Origin: Candidatus Cloacimonadota bacterium | Lineage (GTDB): Bacteria > Cloacimonadota > Cloacimonadia > Cloacimonadales > TCS61 | Length of the DNA: 33,786 nt | Reading direction: 5' to 3' | NCBI GenBank assembly: GCA_021736135.1 | Contig: JAIPGO010000040.1 | Location: 1-33,786 of the forward strand | Part shown: positions 16,934-25,785 of the stretch, in pieces | Position numbering within the stretch: the first letter of the stretch is position 1 | How the letters are laid out: each line of letters begins with the position of its first letter | Notes under the pieces: generated by a model | Databases searched by the model: none | What the model saw: only the letters and a program-made list of their open reading frames with translations | What the model was told of the DNA's origin: nothing | Made by a program: the position numbers and the translations under genes

Positions 16934-18488
16934 TAATCTGAAAAAACTTATTGTGCTTAATACGCTGGCAAATTACGGGCTCAGTATTACCCGTTTTTTC
17001 ACTCAGATCATTCTCACGCGTATTCTTTTTCTCAACCTGGGGCAGGTTTCCTATGGTTTCTGGGCTTTGCTCTGGTCAGTTTTCGGTTATAGTCTGCTGC
17101 TTGATTTCGGGTTCGGCACTTCCGTGCAGAAATACACAGCCGAGGCATCAGTAACCGGCGATTACAAGCATTATAACCATAAACTCAGCACAGTAATAAC
17201 CACTTATGGTTTTATGTCGCTGATCATCATTATAGCTTCCCTGGGACTTTCCCAGGTTCTTGATAAACTATTTATCTTTCCTGCCGGCACTGATATTGTT
17301 TACTATAAAAAGGTATTTATCTTCTTTGGACTCGGGTCGGCACTTACTTTTCCCTCCGGAGCTTTTACAGAAATTCTCCGCGGTTTAAACAGGATATATC
17401 TGCGAAACCTGGTAAATTTCACAACGATGATCCTCAATTTCATCGGTATTATTGTCATTTTTAAATTAGGTTATGGTCTTCTTGAACTTGCCGTTTTTTC
17501 CGTACTTATTAACTTAACCAGCAATATAATTATGGCAATTTTCTGTTTTCACCTGCTTCCGGGGATGCGCATCTCTCCGCTTCTATTTAAGTTTAGTATG
17601 CTTAAAGAAGTAATCAGTTTCAGCCTGTTTGCTTATCTGATCATGTTCGCCAATATCATAATCTTTAAAACAGATCAGATAGTTCTGGGAATTATGCTCG
17701 GTGTTACCGCCGTTACTATTTACCAGGTAGCTTCCCGTTTTGCAAATCTCCTGATGCAGTTCACCACCCAGTTCCAGGAAAATCTCACACCTATTGCTGC
17801 TTCGCTTTTCAAGGATGGTCAGGTTGAGCGGCTCCGCCATATCATGTTTAATTCCAATCGTATCATTGCAGTTATCACAACCCTGCTCTTTATTATTCTC
17901 ACCACCCTGATCCGCCCCATACTGCTGCTCTGGCTGGAAATTTCACCCGATGATCCGCAATATGCAGAAAGCTATCCCAGCATCATTGCTATTGTTTATC
18001 TGCTGAATATCTCCATGTTCCTGCTGCTGCTTTTTCGCAGCGGTTCCTCGAAAGTACTACTGATGACGGGATTTCATAAATTCCTCTCATTCGTGGCGAT
18101 TTTTGAAAGTGTAATGAATGTCGGATTCTCCATATTATTCATCAAACTCATTGGCGTTGTGGGAGTTGCCGTAGGCACTCTAATCCCCAATGTTGTTCTT
18201 GGGCTCTTTTTTATTTTCCCAAAAGCCGCTCAGTTTACCCGTATCACAGTGCTCGAAACTATCAGGCGGATCTATCTGCCACTGGCTTTCGTGACTTTGC
18301 CTGCCCTCATATTCCTTTCATTCATCAATCTGAATATACCCCTGCAAAGCTGGACAATTATAACTCTTATCTGGGTATCTGCCGTAACCGCTCTTCTTTA
18401 TTTCACCGCTGCCTGGTTCTTCATGGTAAATGCCGCTGAAAGAACCTCTATAAAAAACGTTATCAAAACAAAGCTGAAAATCAAATGA
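16926..18488 (+). CDS. Wzx-like polysaccharide flippase
   Basis: A 520-residue protein with about 12-14 hydrophobic segments, of the MATE/MOP (PST) superfamily. It opens like Wzx proteins: a basic N-terminus, a LTRILFLNLGQVSYG segment, then LLDFGFGTSVQKYTAE, the usual conserved loop (fGlgtsi.rf.ae). It should flip lipid-linked repeat units to the periplasm. With the co-polymerase, OPX and Wzy-like proteins it completes a Wzx/Wzy-dependent pathway. It overlaps the previous gene by 8 bases and the next by 4 (ATGA). Confidence 0.9.
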   Translation: MADNLKKLIVLNTLANYGLSITRFFTQIILTRILFLNLGQVSYGFWALLWSVFGYSLLLDFGFGTSVQKYTAEASVTGDYKHYNHKLSTVITTYGFMSLIIIIASLGLSQVLDKLFIFPAGTDIVYYKKVFIFFGLGSALTFPSGAFTEILRGLNRIYLRNLVNFTTMILNFIGIIVIFKLGYGLLELAVFSVLINLTSNIIMAIFCFHLLPGMRISPLLFKFSMLKEVISFSLFAYLIMFANIIIFKTDQIVLGIMLGVTAVTIYQVASRFANLLMQFTTQFQENLTPIAASLFKDGQVERLRHIMFNSNRIIAVITTLLFIILTTLIRPILLLWLEISPDDPQYAESYPSIIAIVYLLNISMFLLLLFRSGSSKVLLMTGFHKFLSFVAIFESVMNVGFSILFIKLIGVVGVAVGTLIPNVVLGLFFIFPKAAQFTRITVLETIRRIYLPLAFVTLPALIFLSFINLNIPLQSWTIITLIWVSAVTALLYFTAAWFFMVNAAERTSIKNVIKTKLKIK

Positions 18489-19078
18489 ACTCTTCCAATA
18501 GTCTATCGACAAACGCCGTTTTTCTCGACCGCGATGGCGTTATTAACCCTGATCCCGGTTATATTGGCGATCCCAATGCCATCAAACCCTATCCCTTCTC
18601 AGCACAGGCAATTAAAATTCTTAATAAACTCGGTTACAAAGTCTTCGTAGTAACTAATCAAAGCGGTATTGCCCGTGGTTTGTTTTCTTTAACAGACCTT
18701 GATAATATCCATGCTCATCTGCTGGATGCTCTCGCTCAGGACGGGGCTTATATTGATAAAATATACTTCTCTCCCTACTATAAGGATGGCAGTGTGGCTC
18801 CTTACAATATTGACCATGAAGACCGCAAGCCGGATATCGGATTATATAAAAAAGCCCGCCTTGATTTCGATATTGAACCAAAAAATTCCTTTATGATCGG
18901 CGACCGTATCTCGGATATGATCTTTGCTGAAAAAGCCGGACTTATCCCGATCCTCGTCCTCACCGGTGACGGGAAAACAGATTTTCCTCTTCGCCATAAA
19001 GCTCCTCCGCAATATATTGCGCAAGACCTGCTCGCTGCGGCACTGCTTATTCAAAAACTTACGCTGGGATTCAAATGA
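18485..19078 (+). CDS. GmhB-like HAD-IIIA phosphatase without the zinc cysteines
   Basis: A 197-residue HAD phosphatase. FLDRDGVIN gives nucleophile Asp15 and acid/base Asp17, VVTNQSGIARG gives the phosphate Thr/Ser, DRKPDIGL the Lys, and MIGDRISDMIFAEKAG the second Asp pair. This matches D-glycero-D-manno-heptose 1,7-bisphosphate phosphatase. True GmhB has a Cys/His zinc loop; here the loop reads SPYYKDGSVAPYNIDHED, with no Cys at all. It may serve another sugar phosphate, or be one of the zinc-free members. It joins the flippase and the next gene by ATGA overlaps. No other heptose genes are in the window, so the substrate is open. Confidence 0.8.
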   Translation: MNSSNSLSTNAVFLDRDGVINPDPGYIGDPNAIKPYPFSAQAIKILNKLGYKVFVVTNQSGIARGLFSLTDLDNIHAHLLDALAQDGAYIDKIYFSPYYKDGSVAPYNIDHEDRKPDIGLYKKARLDFDIEPKNSFMIGDRISDMIFAEKAGLIPILVLTGDGKTDFPLRHKAPPQYIAQDLLAAALLIQKLTLGFK

Positions 19079-20061
19079 AATTATTAAAAATATTGCTCCT
19101 TATTCTCGCAGTCTTCCTCATCTCCTGTGAAGGTGATGTTCCACTGAACATTGATCCGAATTCTGATCTCACTCTCGCTGACCTGAATTTCGGTTCTACT
19201 GAAACCCTCGAAGTTATGACCTGGAACCTGGAAAACTTTGCCAAAGCCGGAAGCGTTACCGTTGATTATCTCAACACTATCATTCAAAACCTCGATGTTG
19301 ACATCATCTGCCTTCAGGAAATTGAAAGTGCTACTTATTTTCAGTCTCTGCTTTCTGCTCTTCCCCAATATGAAGGTTTTCGCGCCAATAGCGCTTACCT
19401 TGACATCGATCTTGCCATACTATATAAAAACTCTCCTGATTTCGAACTTATCGCTATTGAGGAACTCTTTACCGGCAATTCCTGGGCATTCCCGCGCTCA
19501 CCTCTCCAGATTACGTTCACCTGGCATAATCAGACTTTTTACATTATAAATAACCACCTGAAAGCCCTAAGCGGTTCCGAAAACGAGGAACGCCGCAAAG
19601 CCGCCTGTGATCTGCTTGCCGATTATGTTTCCATTTCTCTGCCCTATGAAAACGTGATCATCGTCGGAGACTTGAATGACCTGCTTACTGACCCGCCCTC
19701 CTCAAATGTTTTTCAAAGTTTTCTGGATCAGCCGCAAAATTTCTATTTCACCGATTACTATATCGCCATTGGTCCCAGTGAAAACTGGTCATGGGGTAAT
19801 GGAACTTCCCATCTCGATCATATCATCATCACTAATGACCTTTTCGATGAATTCAGCGCTGCACACACGGAAATTACCACTCTCAGGATTGACGATTATT
19901 TACCCAACGGCTGGTCTCAATTCGAATCCTGCCTCTCAGATCATCTCCCCGTAGCCCTCCGTCTCCCCCTCGGCTCACGATCCATCAAGTGCACCGCTGG
20001 CTTACCCGCAAGCGGAGCACTATCCACGACTCACGACTCACGACTCACGACTCACGATTAA
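19075..20061 (+). CDS. Endonuclease/exonuclease/phosphatase-fold lipoprotein with a repeat-derived tail
   Basis: A 328-residue secreted lipoprotein: signal of 17 residues, lipobox FLISC with Cys18. The EEP fold has MTWNLENF, CLQEIE, NNHLKA, VGDLND, SHLDHI and SDHLPV, covering the metal and catalytic Asn, Glu, His and Asp residues. Substrate could be DNA, a lipid or a phosphosugar. Being in the envelope and at the end of a polysaccharide operon favours a surface role, perhaps extracellular DNA. The last 25-30 residues are not part of the fold: they are translated from a hairpin (19988-20021) and a 7-bp repeat (20026-20053), ending THDSRLTTHD. A repeat appears to have replaced the original stop. 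ATGA overlap with the HAD gene. Confidence 0.82.
   Translation: MKLLKILLLILAVFLISCEGDVPLNIDPNSDLTLADLNFGSTETLEVMTWNLENFAKAGSVTVDYLNTIIQNLDVDIICLQEIESATYFQSLLSALPQYEGFRANSAYLDIDLAILYKNSPDFELIAIEELFTGNSWAFPRSPLQITFTWHNQTFYIINNHLKALSGSENEERRKAACDLLADYVSISLPYENVIIVGDLNDLLTDPPSSNVFQSFLDQPQNFYFTDYYIAIGPSENWSWGNGTSHLDHIIITNDLFDEFSAAHTEITTLRIDDYLPNGWSQFESCLSDHLPVALRLPLGSRSIKCTAGLPASGALSTTHDSRLTTHD
19988..20021. repeat. Hairpin at the 3' end of the EEP gene
   Basis: AGTGC-A-CCGCT (19988-19998) pairs with AGCGG-A-GCACT (20011-20021), an 11-bp stem with one A/A mismatch and a 12-base loop. It lies inside the open frame and is followed directly by the ACGACTC tandem repeat. Confidence 0.7.
20026..20053. 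repeat. 7-bp tandem repeat (ACGACTC x4)
   Basis: Four exact 7-base units, then a partial ACGA. It forms the coding end of the preceding gene: three units make seven codons. Slippage here would change the reading frame only at the extreme C-terminus. Confidence 0.9.
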
Positions 20062-20065
20062 CAAA

Positions 20066-20446
20066 ATGAATAAAATCTACCAACTCCTTTTCTGCTCCAT
20101 AAACCTCCCTCTCCCCCTTCTTTTCGCTTTATTATTATTGCTGGTCATATTAAATATTCTGGATGCCATTTCCACCTGGAAAGTTGTCAAACTCGGCAGC
20201 AACCGCAACGAACGCAATCCGATTGCCCGTTTCCTTTTCAATAAGCTCGGTCCACTCGCTGCCATGCTCATTTTGAAGGGTATTGCCATTATCATTATCG
20301 CTTATGTAGCATTATTTTATAAAAAATTCCTCCCGGACATCCACACTTTTGCCATCATCCTCAACGCCTTTTATCTTTACATAGTCATTCACAACTACCA
20401 CGTCCTGAAAAAAATGAAATCCAGATTTTCAGCTACATCATCCTAA
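20066..20446 (+). CDS. DUF5658-like small membrane protein
   Basis: A 126-residue protein with three hydrophobic segments (about 15-34, 65-85, 90-110). The block LDAISTWKVVKLGSNRNERNP, with a conserved Asp in the first membrane segment and Glu-Asn-Pro-like turn after it, is what I recognise as DUF5658. No function is known for the family. It begins four bases after the EEP stop and has no visible SD. It is probably the last gene of the operon, though possibly separate. Confidence 0.72.
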   Translation: MNKIYQLLFCSINLPLPLLFALLLLLVILNILDAISTWKVVKLGSNRNERNPIARFLFNKLGPLAAMLILKGIAIIIIAYVALFYKKFLPDIHTFAIILNAFYLYIVIHNYHVLKKMKSRFSATSS

Positions 20447-20830
20447 CAAACCCCATATATTGTTTATTTCTTTTGTCAATAAATCCGCCAGCTCTATAAC
20501 TGCTTGTAGCATAGACGTCTCGTCTGTGTTTGTTTTTATAAACCCACGGCCTTGCTGTAAAATTCGGGATCAGGCAAAGCGTTACACAGACGGGGACGTC
20601 TGTGCTACAGGAAGCTGATATCCACGTTATAAACCAGAATTTAGCCGGCTATAAAGTCAATAATACCTTGTAGTTTGTATTTACTCTGTGATCTCTGTGT
20701 CCTCTGTGGTGAAAATATTCTTCTCTTTCTCCCCCCGATCACCGGTCACTGTTCACCGATCACCACTCTTCTCACTTGACACCAGATCGCCTCCCTACAA
20801 TTCTGCTATCTGAATAATACAGGAGTAAAT
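20447..20830. other. Repeat-rich gap before lysS
   Basis: No gene. It holds the long imperfect inverted repeat 20505-20609, a CTCTGTG-rich stretch near 20685-20710 and TCAC-type repeats near 20740-20775. TTGACA at 20776-20781 is a possible -35 box for lysS, but no good -10 box lies at 16-18 bases. AGGAG before 20831 is a clear SD. Confidence 0.55.
20505..20609. repeat. Imperfect inverted repeat, about 25 bp arms
   Basis: Left arm 20505-20529 (TGTAGCATAGACGTCTCG then TCTGTGT) pairs with right arm 20584-20609 (ACACAGACGGGGACGTC then TGTGCTACA), with two substitutions and one indel, around a 54-base spacer. It has a MITE- or REP-like shape with no ORF. No target-site duplication is obvious. Confidence 0.75.
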
Positions 20831-22327
20831 ATGGATAATCAAAATCAACTGATACAAGCTCGCCAGCAGAAAATGCAGCGGCTGCTGGATATGGGAGTTA
20901 ATCCCTATCCCAATCGCTCTTCCCGCTCCCATATCATAAAAGACCTTTGGGATAATCAGCAAAAATTCACCGATGATGAACAAAAAGTCACCATCACCGG
21001 TAGAATTATCGCTCTGCGCCGCCAGGGTAAAGTCGGTTTCGGCAATGTTGCCGATGAATCCGGCAATATCCAGATATTCGTCCGCAAGGATAATGTCGGT
21101 GAAGAAAATTATGAAATTTTTAAATCCTTTGATCTCGGTGATTTCTGCCAGATCGAAGGTTCATGTTTCGTCACGCAGATGGGTGAATATTCCGTAAGAG
21201 CCACCTGCGTCACTATGCTTGCCAAGGCGGTTCGCCCTTTGCCGGTCGTTAAAGAAAAAGTTGTAGATGGCAAAACCATTCGCTTCGACGAATTTCATGA
21301 TATCGAACTGCGCTACCGCAAACGCTACCTTGATCTGCTGCTCAATCCCGAACATAAGCATGCTTTTGAACTGCGAGCACATATCATTTCCGGAATGCGG
21401 CGTTTCTTTGAAAACCGTGGTTTCCTCGAAGTGGAAACTCCCATTCTCACACCCCTTTACGGTGGTGCGCATGCGCGTCCTTTTAATACTCATCATAATA
21501 CTCTGGATATGGAACTCTATCTCAGGATTTCCATCGAACTTTACCTTAAAAGACTCATCATCGGTGGTTTCGAAAAAGTCTATGAAATCGGAAAAGTCTT
21601 CCGCAACGAAGGCATGGATCGTGCTCATAATCCCGAATTCACACTCCTGGAACTCTACCAGGCATACACTGACCTGGACGGCATGATAGAGCTTACCGAA
21701 AGCCTTTTTAAATTTCTCGCTAAAGAAGTTCTCAATACTGATACCGTTACCTTCCATAATACGGAAATTAATCTAACCGCGCCCTTCCGCAAGGCTTCCA
21801 TGCTGGAGCTCATTAAAGAATATTCCGGCTTTGATGCTTCTGACTTTGATTATGACAAGATCAAGACATTCTGCCTCGAACATCATATCGAAGTCACTTC
21901 TGCTGCCGGTGCTGGTAAACTGATTGAAGAAATTTTCAATCATTTCGTGGAACCAAAGCTCCTCCAGCCAACCTTCGTCATCGATTACCCACGCGAAATC
22001 TCTCCCCTTGCCAAAGCAAAACCTGATGATCCCAATCTCGTGGAACGTTTCGAACTTTTCATCATGGGAAATGAATATGCCAATGCCTTCACAGAACTCA
22101 ACGATCCCCATGATCAGAGAAAGAGACTCGAAGACCAACAGAAAATGCGTGAGATGGGCGATGCCGAAGCAAACGTGATCGACGAAGACTTCCTGGAAGC
22201 CCTCGAATATGGCATGCCACCAATGGGCGGTATCGGTATCGGTATCGACCGGCTCATCATGCTGCTCACAGATAATACTTCCATCAAAGAAGTTATCCTC
22301 TTCCCCCAGATGAAACCCGAAAACTGA
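20831..22327 (+). CDS. lysS: Lysyl-tRNA synthetase, class II
   Basis: A 498-residue enzyme charging tRNA-Lys. An N-terminal OB-fold anticodon-binding domain (VTITGRIIALRRQGKVGFGNV) leads to the class II core. Motif 1 region is at FLEVETPILTPLYGGAHARPF, motif 2 at FRNEGMDRAHNPEFTLLELYQ and motif 3 at GGIGIGIDRLIMLL, with the usual end VILFPQMKPE. Full length for the bacterial family. AGGAG four to five bases before the ATG supports the start. Its codon use gives long spurious open frames on the opposite strand. It is unrelated in function to the polysaccharide operon and is a good anchor for phylogenetic placement. Confidence 0.98.
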   Translation: MDNQNQLIQARQQKMQRLLDMGVNPYPNRSSRSHIIKDLWDNQQKFTDDEQKVTITGRIIALRRQGKVGFGNVADESGNIQIFVRKDNVGEENYEIFKSFDLGDFCQIEGSCFVTQMGEYSVRATCVTMLAKAVRPLPVVKEKVVDGKTIRFDEFHDIELRYRKRYLDLLLNPEHKHAFELRAHIISGMRRFFENRGFLEVETPILTPLYGGAHARPFNTHHNTLDMELYLRISIELYLKRLIIGGFEKVYEIGKVFRNEGMDRAHNPEFTLLELYQAYTDLDGMIELTESLFKFLAKEVLNTDTVTFHNTEINLTAPFRKASMLELIKEYSGFDASDFDYDKIKTFCLEHHIEVTSAAGAGKLIEEIFNHFVEPKLLQPTFVIDYPREISPLAKAKPDDPNLVERFELFIMGNEYANAFTELNDPHDQRKRLEDQQKMREMGDAEANVIDEDFLEALEYGMPPMGGIGIGIDRLIMLLTDNTSIKEVILFPQMKPEN

Positions 22328-22336
22328 TAAATAAAA

Positions 22337-22368
22337 GGAAGCAGATCCCCCAAAAACAACCTGCTTCC
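22337..22368. terminator. Possible hairpin just after lysS
   Basis: GGAAGCAG (22337-22344) pairs with CTGCTTCC (22361-22368), an 8-bp stem with a 16-base loop. The following bases are CCTTCATTTCT, a weak T-tract, so this is a weaker terminator than the one at 22418. Confidence 0.4.
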
Positions 22369-22417
22369 CCTTCATTTCTCCCAATATTTCACCTAAATAA
22401 TAGTGAAACGAAAGTAT

Positions 22418-22465
22418 AAACAAGGCCCTATCTGACATCAAAACGTTAGATTGTGCCTTGTTTTC
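22418..22465. terminator. Strong, probably bidirectional terminator between lysS and the minus-strand genes
   Basis: AAACAAGGC (22418-22426) pairs with GCCTTGTTT (22456-22464). The inner bases CTATCTGAC and GTTAGATTG extend the stem to about 18-20 bp, with an 8-base loop. TTTT follows on the plus strand and A's precede it, so it can work for both lysS and the convergent gene ending at 22691. Confidence 0.75.
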
Positions 22466-22629
22466 CCACGGCAAAAAGGGTAATTATACACATTACTATT
22501 TAAATTATTATATTTCAATGCATTACGATTTGGCAAATGAAGTTTATATAATATTTGAGTGAAAAATCATAGTCTGCAGAAATTTCGTTTTATTTTCGAT
22601 GTAACGTTCGTTTGAGTCATTAAGTTGAT

Positions 22630-22675
22630 ACCGGTGATAATGACGATGCTGGAATTCAGAGAGTTTTTCACCGGT
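22630..22675. repeat. Inverted repeat after the 490-residue secreted protein gene
   Basis: ACCGGTGA (22630-22637) and TCACCGGT (22668-22675) are perfect inverted arms separated by 30 bases, just beyond the minus-strand stop. It may be a weak terminator or a chance palindrome. Confidence 0.3.
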
Positions 22676-22690
22676 TTTGGCAAGTAAAGA

Positions 22691-24163
22691 TCATTTCAGG
22701 AGTGTGACCTTGCGGATCCGCGCCACTGCTCCTGTTTTCATACTGATGATATAGCTGCCACTGGGAATATTGTCCGCCTGCCAGTTAATTTTATAATATC
22801 CGGGCAATCTGCTCTCGTGCAGCAAATTCCTGATCTTTTTTCCCCTGATATCATAAACCGTAATATCTATCTGAGATTCTTCGGCTATTGAAAAACTGAT
22901 TGTCGTTTCGGGATTAAAGGGATTCGGATATATAGATTGTATTGTGGTAACAGCAGGTATAATATCAGTATCAGCAACAGGTGAATAGTAGAAATCCAAT
23001 GATACAAGTTCAGAATTGCCTTCATCATAAACAGCCATCACGGAGGCAGTATGCAGTTCTGAGAGATCATGAAAAATATATTCAGTTTGAGTTATATAAT
23101 CGAGCATCACTCCATCGAGATAGATATTATAGCCAAGTAAAGCCCGGTAATCTTCTAATGGGGGCACTTCCGGCTGCTGCCATTGAAATAAAGCCTCGTT
23201 GTCGGGCAGCATTTCAATTTCCAGATCAGTTGGTTCATCACTAAACACCGATATGATCACATTATCGGTATCATATATATGCAGATCATTGACATAAAGT
23301 TGAAAATCAAGGTACAGAAAATTAACTGTTTCAGGAGCAGTAAAGACGGGATTCGCAATTGTGGGATCGTTGAGAATAACTCCAGCAGGTGGTACCCACA
23401 AAATCTCAAATTCATCACCATCGGGGTCATAAGAACCAGAGGCATCTAAAGTAACCAGATTTAGATCACCGGCTATTTGATCAATACCGGCATCTGCAAC
23501 AGGCGGATTGTTGACATCATTGAAATTAACTATAAATTGTGCACTTCCATTATTACCCAATTCATCCTCCAGAGAAATTGTGACTATTTCAAAGCCAAAC
23601 CAGCCTGGTGGTGCTGAAAAAACAGCATAATTGTAATCATATTCAAATGCTATTGAAATTTCTTCATTACCATCAAAAGAAGCATCTGCAATTCCGCAAA
23701 AGAAATTATCAATATAATCAGGAATTGCAATAGTTCTTGTTTCATTTTCCAGAATATTGAATACAGTAGGAAAATTTAAAGAAAGGGGTATTAGATCTTC
23801 CAGAATGATTCCTCCGTCATCAATGGGAAATAACTGGTAGTTTTCATAAGTGAGAATGTAGTCCGCAGTGCCACCTGATTCCTGATCAGGATCAAATACA
23901 GCTACGGATAGTGTATCACCTGCATCCCAAACAAGCATGAAGCAATCTATTTGCAGATACTGAGTTGTTGTTCCCGTTGGATAAAAGCAGTTCTCAGTTT
24001 CATTATCTGCAATCATTACATAGTCACAATTCAGCCAGGCCTGGAAGATCAGAGTATCAGGATATGCCCCGTTTTCATAAGCAACCTCTATAGCAACAGG
24101 ATGCGGCTGGCAAAAAAGGAATGAAGGTAAAACAAGAAAAATAAAAAAAACCGGATATTTCAT
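22691..24163 (-). CDS. Secreted multidomain protein with QPHPV N-domain and Por/T9SS-like C-terminal domain (490 aa)
   Basis: The start is ATG 24163 with GGAGGAAAT directly before it; a longer frame to 24199 lacks SD and spoils the signal. Signal peptide 1-18, mature protein beginning QPHPV. The N-domain (about 19-125) includes a CFYPTGT...C pair of cysteines and a run ending FPIDDGGIIL, shared with the proteins at 25722 and 33192. A cadherin-like segment (about 126-215) follows, then a PKD/K319L-like domain starting PPVADAGIDQIAGD and a Fn3-like domain (LLGYNIYLDG). The C-terminus is a sorting-type domain: YPNPFNPETT, VYDIRGKKI, IPSGSYIISMKTG, VTLLK. Expected at the cell surface or in the medium. 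Its role is unknown; adhesion or a structural part is a fair guess. Confidence 0.88.
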   Translation of the reverse strand: MKYPVFFIFLVLPSFLFCQPHPVAIEVAYENGAYPDTLIFQAWLNCDYVMIADNETENCFYPTGTTTQYLQIDCFMLVWDAGDTLSVAVFDPDQESGGTADYILTYENYQLFPIDDGGIILEDLIPLSLNFPTVFNILENETRTIAIPDYIDNFFCGIADASFDGNEEISIAFEYDYNYAVFSAPPGWFGFEIVTISLEDELGNNGSAQFIVNFNDVNNPPVADAGIDQIAGDLNLVTLDASGSYDPDGDEFEILWVPPAGVILNDPTIANPVFTAPETVNFLYLDFQLYVNDLHIYDTDNVIISVFSDEPTDLEIEMLPDNEALFQWQQPEVPPLEDYRALLGYNIYLDGVMLDYITQTEYIFHDLSELHTASVMAVYDEGNSELVSLDFYYSPVADTDIIPAVTTIQSIYPNPFNPETTISFSIAEESQIDITVYDIRGKKIRNLLHESRLPGYYKINWQADNIPSGSYIISMKTGAVARIRKVTLLK

Positions 24164-24246
24164 ATTTCCTCCAGTTAAAGAACTGTTCAATGAGAACAAA
24201 TCTCTTTTAGAATGTCAACATTAAAATTATTTTCAGGAGGATATAG

Positions 24247-25722
24247 CTATTTTATAAGATTTACTTTAACATAACGGTTTAATTTCCCTGCCTGCATCCT
24301 GATAAAATATACGCCGCTGGACTGAGAGGAGGCATTCCAGGTCAGTTCATACCAGCCGGGCTGGGCTATTTCATCAAGAAGCTGTGTTACTTTCCCTCCC
24401 CTGATGTCATAGACATCAATCTTCACCTGTGTTTTTTCAGCCAGGGCATAGGAAAGAATCGTGCTGGGATTAAAAGGATTAGGATATATCGAACTGATAT
24501 CAGTGACCCGGGGAAGGATATTTTGAGGAACAGCGCCAGTATAATTGAAGTCAATTGTCACAATATCCGAACTGCCTTCTTCGAAAACTGCCATTACTGA
24601 GGCAGTATGCTCACCGTAGACATTAGAAAGAACATATTCTGTTTCTTCAGTTACGTCGATCCACTCCAGATCAAGATAGACGTTGTAACCCAGTAATTCT
24701 CTAGTGCGGTTATTTCCGGGAAAAGCAGGCTGCTGCCAGGAAAATTCTACCTGACTATCCGGCAGCAATATAATCTCTAAACCTGCCGGTTCGTCATTAA
24801 ATACGGTTATAACGGTTTCATCCGGATCAGAAACCGCACCCTGACTGTCAGTAACCTGCAATGTAAATATCAGTTCCAGAAATTCAACAGTTTCAGGTGC
24901 CTGAAAAACAGGATTTAAAGCAGCAGGATCACTGAGATTTATACCTGCCGGAGGAGTCCAGAAATATACAAGGTCATCATCTTCAATATCACTGGAAGCA
25001 GAAGCATCAAGGGTCACAGTATTTTGATCACCGGCAATTTGATCAGCTCCGGCAACTGCAAGGGGAATATCATTTATGGGATCAAAGATAATATTGCTCT
25101 CACAGTTTACCTGGTTATTGTGCTCATCTGTAATGTTGAAAGAAATCGTTTCATAGCCGAACCAGTCAGCAGGTGCTGAAAACGTGATATCCAGGCCAGC
25201 CTGTTCGATAACAATTTCTGTGTTACCGGTAAAACCAAGAGTGATTTCATCACCATAAAGTGATACAATATAGGGAGTAAAATCCTCAGTTAAGATTTCA
25301 TCTTCGTTAATGTGAAATGAATCGGGAAGAGTAAAAATCAGGGGAGGAAAAAGTGATAACACTATTCCGCCTGCTCCCAGGGGAAATATTTGAAAATTAT
25401 CGAAAGTAAGCACGTAATCGCCATTGCCTTCTTCACCAGTATCCGGATCAAGCACTTCAACATGAAGCGTATCACCCGCAATCCAGGAAGAAAAAGCACC
25501 ACATTGGATCTGTAAATATTGAGTAATTGTTCCGGTTGGATAAAAACAGTCAGGACTCTCATTATTGAGCACCTGACCTGGATTTACAGTTCTCCAGGCT
25601 TCAAAGAGCAATGTATCAGGATAGCCACCATCTTCATTTACAACCTCAATAAGCACCGGATGCGGCTGGCAATATAACGAAACTGATAAAATTATTATAA
25701 ATAAACTCACATAAAATCTCAT
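24247..25722 (-). CDS. Secreted multidomain protein with QPHPV N-domain and Por/T9SS-like C-terminal domain (491 aa)
   Basis: Close relative of the protein at 24163, with the same order of domains. ATG 25722 has GGAGGGAG four bases upstream and gives a normal signal peptide (residues 1-18, then QPHPV). The frame open to 25779 has no such support. N-domain with CFYPTGT...C, a cadherin-like segment (WFGYETISFNITDE), a PKD-like domain (VAGADQIAGDQNTVTLDASASS), a Fn3-like domain (LLGYNVYLD) and the sorting-type end YPNPFNPSTI to VKVNLIK. It is preceded by the 137-bp repeat (25813-25949) and a TTGACA at 25774-25779. The leader from TAATTTTCATTGACAC to the start resembles that of the gene at 33192, suggesting common control. 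Confidence 0.9.
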   Translation of the reverse strand: MRFYVSLFIIILSVSLYCQPHPVLIEVVNEDGGYPDTLLFEAWRTVNPGQVLNNESPDCFYPTGTITQYLQIQCGAFSSWIAGDTLHVEVLDPDTGEEGNGDYVLTFDNFQIFPLGAGGIVLSLFPPLIFTLPDSFHINEDEILTEDFTPYIVSLYGDEITLGFTGNTEIVIEQAGLDITFSAPADWFGYETISFNITDEHNNQVNCESNIIFDPINDIPLAVAGADQIAGDQNTVTLDASASSDIEDDDLVYFWTPPAGINLSDPAALNPVFQAPETVEFLELIFTLQVTDSQGAVSDPDETVITVFNDEPAGLEIILLPDSQVEFSWQQPAFPGNNRTRELLGYNVYLDLEWIDVTEETEYVLSNVYGEHTASVMAVFEEGSSDIVTIDFNYTGAVPQNILPRVTDISSIYPNPFNPSTILSYALAEKTQVKIDVYDIRGGKVTQLLDEIAQPGWYELTWNASSQSSGVYFIRMQAGKLNRYVKVNLIK

Positions 25723-25785
25723 TACTCCCTCCGGATCATACATCTCTTTAAAGATGGGAAAATCCTCTGAATGTGTCAATGAAAA

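Noticed and set aside
21161-22474. Two long minus-strand frames opposite lysS (198 and 233 codons)
   Set aside because: They are mirror frames of a clearly coding gene, with low-complexity Phe/Glu-rich products; lysS explains the region.
22691-24163. Lipoprotein signal in the 490-aa secreted protein (Cys18)
   Set aside because: The residues before Cys18 (SFLF) do not make a lipobox, and the 1157-aa relative has Ser at the same place, fitting signal peptidase I cleavage before QPHPV.
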